Source: Streptomyces geranii (GTDB lineage: Bacteria; Actinomycetota; Actinomycetes; Streptomycetales; Streptomycetaceae). Taken from it: a stretch of 64,000 bases of DNA. Where the stretch lies: NCBI RefSeq assembly GCF_002954775.1, contig NZ_PJME01000012.1, forward strand, positions 62,001 to 126,000, in the 5' to 3' direction. The number at the start of each line of letters is the position of its first letter. Position 1 is the first letter of the stretch. This document shows, piece by piece, positions 60,147 to 64,000 of this stretch. Made by a program: the position numbers and the translations under genes. The notes under the pieces are model-generated. The model searched no databases. It was not told the DNA's origin and saw nothing but the letters and a program-made list of their open reading frames with translations.

Positions 60147-61475
60147 ATGACGTCCACCCCCGCTCTCCCCGAGGCGCCCCGCCTGGCCCGCGTCCCCGAG
60201 CCGGCCGTCGACGTCGGCGCGTACCTCGACCTCGACCGCGGGCTCGTCGACCGCAGGATCCTCAGTGACCAGGCGCTCTACCGGCAGGAACTGCGCCGGG
60301 TCTTCGCGCCCAGCTGGCTGTTCCTCGCGCACGAGAGCCAGTTCCGCAAGCCCGGCGACTTCTTCACCACATACATGGGCGAGGACCCGGTCATCGTCGC
60401 CATGGGCCGGGACCGGAAGCTGCGGGCGTTCCTCAACGCCTGCCGGCACCGCGGGATGCGGGTCTGCCGGGCCGACACGGGCGCCACGAAGGCGTTCACG
60501 TGCAGCTACCACGGCTGGTCCTACGATCTGGCGGGCGAACTGGTCAACGTGCCCAACGGCGAGGACTACCCGGCGCACTTCGACCGCAGGGAGTGGGGGC
60601 TGACCCAGGTCGCGCAGCTCGACACGTACAAGGGGCTCGTCTTCGCGACCTGGAACCCCGAGGCACCGCCGCTCGTCGAGGCGCTCGGCGGGATGGCCTG
60701 GTACATGGACGCGATGCTCGACCGCGACCCGGAGGGCACCGAGGCCCTCGACGGCGTCCACAAGTGGGTACTTGAGGGCAACTGGAAGCTGGCGGCCGAG
60801 CAGTTCGCCTCCGACTGGTATCACGTCAACATCTCGCACGCGTCCGCGCTGATGGTCATGTCACCGTCCGGCAAGGGGCCGAAGGCGGAGATCGTGCAGA
60901 CGCCCGGACGGCAGTACACCGATCCGCTCGGTCACGGCGCCGGCTTCCCGACCCACCCCAAGAGCCGCTTCGACGACCGGGTCGTGCACGGCTACTACGA
61001 CTACGGGGCACTGCGCGAGCGGCTCGGTGACGCCCGGGTCGAGGGGCCCATGACCACCGGTCACGCCACCGTCTTCCCGAACTTCTCCTACCTGCCGGTC
61101 TTCGGCTCCATCCGCGTCTGGCACCCCAAGGGCCCGGACCGGATCGAGGTCCACGCGTGGACGATCGTCGACCGGTCCATGCCGGACGAGGTCAAGGACG
61201 CCCAACGGCTGTACAACCTGCGGACGTTCGGGCCGTCCGGCATCTTCGAGCAGGACGACGGCGAGAACTGGAGCGAGTGCCAGTCCACCGCGCGCGGCTT
61301 CATGGCCGGCTCGATGGCCCTGAACTACCAGATGGGGATGGGCCTCCAGGCCGAGGACGGCGTCCATCCCGGCACCACCGGCCGGCTCTACAGCGACGGT
61401 GCCGCCCGCGGTTTCTACGCACGCTGGCGCGACCTCATGAACACACCGGCCTGGCACGAGAAGGACACTCCGTGA
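60147..61475 (+). CDS. Aromatic ring-hydroxylating dioxygenase, alpha subunit (Rieske), Hca/biphenyl type
   Basis: 442 aa from ATG 60147. The Rieske [2Fe-2S] motif is CRHRGMRVC...CSYHGWSYD (CxH-17-CxxH, about 93-118) and the mononuclear iron site is ASDWYHVNISHASA (two His, about 221-234). Motifs such as WLFLAHESQ, DFFTTYMGED and WYMDAMLDRDPEGTE closely resemble 3-phenylpropionate/cinnamate dioxygenase HcaE and biphenyl dioxygenases. It inserts both atoms of O2 into an aromatic ring to give a cis-dihydrodiol. Followed by overlapping ferredoxin and reductase genes, then the beta subunit. Confidence 0.93.
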   Translation: MTSTPALPEAPRLARVPEPAVDVGAYLDLDRGLVDRRILSDQALYRQELRRVFAPSWLFLAHESQFRKPGDFFTTYMGEDPVIVAMGRDRKLRAFLNACRHRGMRVCRADTGATKAFTCSYHGWSYDLAGELVNVPNGEDYPAHFDRREWGLTQVAQLDTYKGLVFATWNPEAPPLVEALGGMAWYMDAMLDRDPEGTEALDGVHKWVLEGNWKLAAEQFASDWYHVNISHASALMVMSPSGKGPKAEIVQTPGRQYTDPLGHGAGFPTHPKSRFDDRVVHGYYDYGALRERLGDARVEGPMTTGHATVFPNFSYLPVFGSIRVWHPKGPDRIEVHAWTIVDRSMPDEVKDAQRLYNLRTFGPSGIFEQDDGENWSECQSTARGFMAGSMALNYQMGMGLQAEDGVHPGTTGRLYSDGAARGFYARWRDLMNTPAWHEKDTP

Positions 61476-61828
61476 GTACGACGAGCAGCACCGGCATCCA
61501 GGTCGCCCGGGTCGGCGACATCGACGACGGCGAGGCGCTGAGGGTGCCCCCGGAGGCCACCGGCCACGACGACGCCGTCGCCGTCTTCCACGACGCCGGC
61601 GCCTACTACGCCCTGGACGACACCTGCTCCCACGGCCGGGCCTCCCTGTCCGAGGGCTGGATCGAGGACGGCGAGGTCGAGTGCCCGCTCCACAGCGCCC
61701 GGTTCTGCCTGGAGTCGGGGCAGCCGCAGTGCATGCCGGCCACCACGGCCGTACGCGCCCACCGGGTCGAGGTCCGTGACGGCGGGCTCTGGCTGCACCT
61801 CGGCCCCGGCGAAGGGGCCGCCGGATGA
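61472..61828 (+). CDS. Rieske-type ferredoxin of the dioxygenase
   Basis: 118 aa from GTG 61472, overlapping the alpha stop by 4 bp (GTGA). CxH-CxxH motifs DDTCSHGRASLSEG and VECPLHSARFCLESG coordinate a Rieske cluster. It carries electrons from the reductase to the oxygenase, as BphA3 or HcaC do. Confidence 0.92.
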   Translation: MSTTSSTGIQVARVGDIDDGEALRVPPEATGHDDAVAVFHDAGAYYALDDTCSHGRASLSEGWIEDGEVECPLHSARFCLESGQPQCMPATTAVRAHRVEVRDGGLWLHLGPGEGAAG

Positions 61829-63042
61829 GTTCCCGCCGCCGCATCGCCGTCGTCGGCGCGGGCCTGGCCGCCGTCTCCGTCTGCGACGCCCTGCGCGCCC
61901 AGGGCTACGACGGCGAACTGGTGCTGTTCTCCGCCGAGTCCGGGCTGCCGTACGACCGTCCGCCGCTCAGCAAGGACGTCCTGCTGGGCAAGGCCCGGCG
62001 CGAGGACGTCCTACTGCGGCCCGAGCAGTGGTACACGGAGCGGCTGGTCACCCTGCGCGAGGCGACCGTGGTCCGGGCGGTCCGCCCGCACGAGGGCGGC
62101 CTGGAGTTGGCGGACGGCACCGCGGTGGACGCGGACCGGGTCGTCCTGGCGACCGGCGGCACACCGAGGGCGCTGCCCGTGCCCGGCGGCGACGATCCCG
62201 CCGTGCACGTCCTGCGCACCTGGGAGGACTCCGTACGGCTGCGGGAACGGCTGCTGCCCGGCACCCGGGTGGCGGTCGTCGGTGCCGGGCTGATCGGTGC
62301 CGAGACGGCGGCGGTGGCCGTCGCCCGGGGCTGCCGGGTCACCCTGGTGGATCCGGTGGCTGTGCCGCTGGCCGGGGTGGTCGGTGACACCGTCGCGGGC
62401 GCCCTGCACGGCCGGCACACGACAGAGGGCATCGACGTGATCACCGGTGGGGTGTGCCGTCTGGAACACCCTCCCGGCGGCGGCGTCGTGCTGCGCCTCG
62501 CCGGGCAGTGCAGGTCCGTCCAGGCCGACCTGGTCGTGGTCGGCATCGGCATCCGCCCGGCCACCGGACTGGCCGAGGCCGCCGGACTCCACGTGGACGA
62601 CGGCGTCGTCGTGGGCCCCGGGCAGCACACCTCCCACCCGAACATCTTCGCGGTCGGCGACGTGGCCCGCCGCAGCGGCCACCGGGTCCGGCACGAGCAC
62701 TGGGAGGCCGCCCTGCGCGGCGGCGAGGCCGCGGCCCACGGCATCCTCGGCCGGCCGCTCCCGGAGCCCGGCGCGTCCTGGTTCTGGTCGGACCGGCACG
62801 GTTCCCGGCTGGAGGCCGTCGGCACCATGGCGGACGCCGAACGGACCGTGCTGCGCGGCACACCGGACAGCGGTGCCTTCACCGTCCTCGGACTGCGCGA
62901 CGGCCGGCTGGTGGCCGCGGCGGCCATCGACCGCGGCCCCGACATCAGGGCGGCCCGCAGGATCGTCGACCGTGGCATCCCGGTGGACGCCGCCCGGCTC
63001 GCCGACGAGAGCGCCGACCTGCGCGCGCTGCTGAAGCGGTGA
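61825..63042 (+). CDS. Ferredoxin reductase (FAD/NADH) of the dioxygenase
   Basis: 405 aa from ATG 61825, overlapping the ferredoxin stop by ATGA. FAD motif VVGAGLAAVSVCDAL, NADH motif VVGAGLIGAETAAVAVARGC, ATGG and IFAVGDVA second FAD motif, all of the BphA4/HcaD glutathione-reductase fold. It oxidises NADH for the dioxygenase. Confidence 0.93.
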   Translation: MSSRRRIAVVGAGLAAVSVCDALRAQGYDGELVLFSAESGLPYDRPPLSKDVLLGKARREDVLLRPEQWYTERLVTLREATVVRAVRPHEGGLELADGTAVDADRVVLATGGTPRALPVPGGDDPAVHVLRTWEDSVRLRERLLPGTRVAVVGAGLIGAETAAVAVARGCRVTLVDPVAVPLAGVVGDTVAGALHGRHTTEGIDVITGGVCRLEHPPGGGVVLRLAGQCRSVQADLVVVGIGIRPATGLAEAAGLHVDDGVVVGPGQHTSHPNIFAVGDVARRSGHRVRHEHWEAALRGGEAAAHGILGRPLPEPGASWFWSDRHGSRLEAVGTMADAERTVLRGTPDSGAFTVLGLRDGRLVAAAAIDRGPDIRAARRIVDRGIPVDAARLADESADLRALLKR

Positions 63043-63267
63043 CGGTGGCGTCCCGCCAGGTGGGCGTGCGGGATCAAGGCGCCGGAATCAGCAGGTCATC
63101 GCCGCTCCGGCGCGGTTCGGCGCCACCCATGGCGCTGACGGCGGCTCAGCCGCCGCACGCCCCCGGAGCCGTACCCCATGGGCCGGCCGACGCGCGGCCT
63201 ACCGAAACGCGTCGAGCAAGGTCGCCCGCACCACGAAGCAGGACACGACCGCGGTGACGGCACCCCC

Positions 63268-63331
63268 GTGCCGTCCTGTGGCACGCGCCCTCCCCGAACC
63301 ACCCCCTCCGCGCTGGAATACCGGCACCGAG
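63268..63331 (+). promoter_or_regulatory. Cluster operator (site B) and promoter block before the dioxygenase beta gene
   Basis: GTGCCG-TCCTG-TGGCAC (63268-63284, one arm mismatch), then CCGAACCACC exactly 26 bp from its start, TGGAAT 46 bp from its start, and CGGCACCGAG, as at 48045-48109. It shows that the beta subunit and following genes have their own promoter, separate from the alpha-ferredoxin-reductase unit. The remaining 63043-63351 is without a gene. Confidence 0.72.
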
Positions 63332-63351
63332 GCTTGCAGGAGGAACAGCCG

Positions 63352-63918
63352 ATGACCACCCACCCACCGGAGCCGGCAGTCATGGACACCGCGCCCGTGT
63401 CCATCGACTCGGAGATCCGCATCCACTTCGAGGTGCAGCGCCTGTACGCCTACGAGGCGCGACTGCTCGACCAGCACCGGTACGCCGACTGGCTGGAACT
63501 GTTCACCGAGGACCTGCACTACTGGGCGCCGGTGCGCACCAACCGGCTGCGGCGCCAGCAGAGCCTGGCCGACGGGGCGCCGGGCGAGGTGGGGATCTTC
63601 GACGAGACCAAGGCCAGTCTGGCCTGGCGGATCCGCCGCTTCGACTCCGGGATGGCCTGGGCCGAGGACCCGCCGTCGCGGACCCGGCACCTGATCACCA
63701 ACGTCCTGGTCGCACCGGGCGACGAGCCGGGAGAGCACATCGCCGAGTCGGCGTTCCTGTGCTACCGCAACCGGCTGGAGCGGGAGGTCGACCTCTACGC
63801 CGGCTGCCGTACCGACGTACTGCGCCGCGACCCGGACGGAATGCTCCTGATCGCCCGCCGCACGATCCTGCTCGACCAGAACGTCCTGCTCGCCAAGAAC
63901 ATCAGCACCTTCCTGTGA
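63352..63918 (+). CDS. Aromatic ring-hydroxylating dioxygenase, beta subunit
   Basis: 188 aa from ATG 63352 with AGGAGG 8 bp upstream. It has the cystatin-like beta-subunit fold (FEVQRLYAYEARLLDQHRYA; WLELFTEDLHYWAPVRTNRL; NISTFL at the end) found in BphA2/HcaF. It lacks metal ligands and has a structural role in the alpha3beta3 hexamer. It is separated from the alpha-ferredoxin-reductase genes by 309 bp and an own promoter, an unusual split. Confidence 0.92.
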   Translation: MTTHPPEPAVMDTAPVSIDSEIRIHFEVQRLYAYEARLLDQHRYADWLELFTEDLHYWAPVRTNRLRRQQSLADGAPGEVGIFDETKASLAWRIRRFDSGMAWAEDPPSRTRHLITNVLVAPGDEPGEHIAESAFLCYRNRLEREVDLYAGCRTDVLRRDPDGMLLIARRTILLDQNVLLAKNISTFL

Positions 63919-63931
63919 CCGGAGACCTCTC

Positions 63932-64000
63932 GTGACCACAGCCCGGGCGGAAGAGCCCAAGCTCGTCGAGCACACCGTGCGGACCACGCTCGGACCCGTG
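63932..64000 (+). CDS. Start of a further gene (runs off the window)
   Basis: From GTG 63932 (GGAG at 63920) an open frame continues to the window edge: VTTARAEEPKLVEHTVRTTL. It begins 13 bp after the beta-subunit stop, so it is probably in the same operon. The product is not recognisable from 23 codons. Confidence 0.5.
   Translation, partial: MTTARAEEPKLVEHTVRTTLGPV

Overview
The window reads as Streptomyces (or a close actinomycete). Base composition is very GC-rich, third codon positions are strongly GC, ribosome sites are GGAGG/AGGAGG-like, and ATGA/GTGA gene overlaps are frequent. It carries SARP and LAL antibiotic-type regulators, three of its genes contain the rare TTA (bldA) codon, and it holds remnants of the tap-tpg pair that maintains linear Streptomyces telomeres.

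Left part (1-16 kb). A truncated PLP-dependent dehydratase is followed by a MITE-like repeat and an IS630-type protein that seems to have lost its catalytic residues. Next come a SARP regulator and a LAL regulator, both with a TTA codon, a small TTA-containing hypothetical gene, and a TetR repressor. A TetR-type palindrome lies upstream of both the LAL and the TetR gene. A sugar-use locus follows: a sugar-binding lipoprotein broken by IS remnants, a LacI regulator, and two GH78 alpha-L-rhamnosidases, one cytoplasmic and one secreted. A LacI-like operator precedes both the broken lipoprotein and the first rhamnosidase.

Middle part (16.4-32.9 kb). This is a plastic, lower-GC accessory region with scraps of at least five IS types (IS3, IS256, IS5, IS630, IS21-like). 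It also holds a tandem-CYTH membrane protein, a coupled small two-gene module resembling a toxin-antitoxin pair plus a truncated paralogue, an ECF sigma factor operon, and a DUF4157 protein with an ADP-ribosyltransferase-like tail (candidate injection-system cargo). Frameshifted tap and tpg, a SAM methyltransferase, a GNAT acetyltransferase and a C-rich, G-poor stretch complete it. The block looks like debris of a linear plasmid or chromosome arm.

Right part (32.9-64 kb). This is a coherent aromatic-acid metabolism cluster. It contains a one-protein type I PKS (CoA ligase-ACP-KS-AT-DH-KR-ACP, no thioesterase), an SDR, a CCoAOMT-type O-methyltransferase, a HisC-like aminotransferase, an MHS-family transporter, a CPA2 antiporter and a flavin-dependent halogenase-like oxidoreductase. 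A LuxE/LuxC-like pair would reduce an acid to an aldehyde. An SSS symporter with DUF485 partner, XRE-cupin and IclR regulators and a complete branched-chain-type ABC importer (livFGHMK) follow. A Hca/biphenyl-type ring-hydroxylating dioxygenase (alpha, ferredoxin, reductase, beta) runs to the window edge.

The most interesting signal is an interrupted palindrome, GTGCCG-N5-CGGCAC. It occurs seven times, in five intergenic regions of the right part: PKS/methyltransferase, halogenase/ligase (two), symporter/XRE-cupin, liv/dioxygenase (two), and dioxygenase beta. At two promoters it sits in a conserved block of about 65 bp with fixed spacing to a -10-like TGGAAT. This suggests one regulon joining an aryl-primed PKS, acid reduction, halogenation, transport and ring dihydroxylation, with the XRE-cupin protein as the leading candidate regulator.
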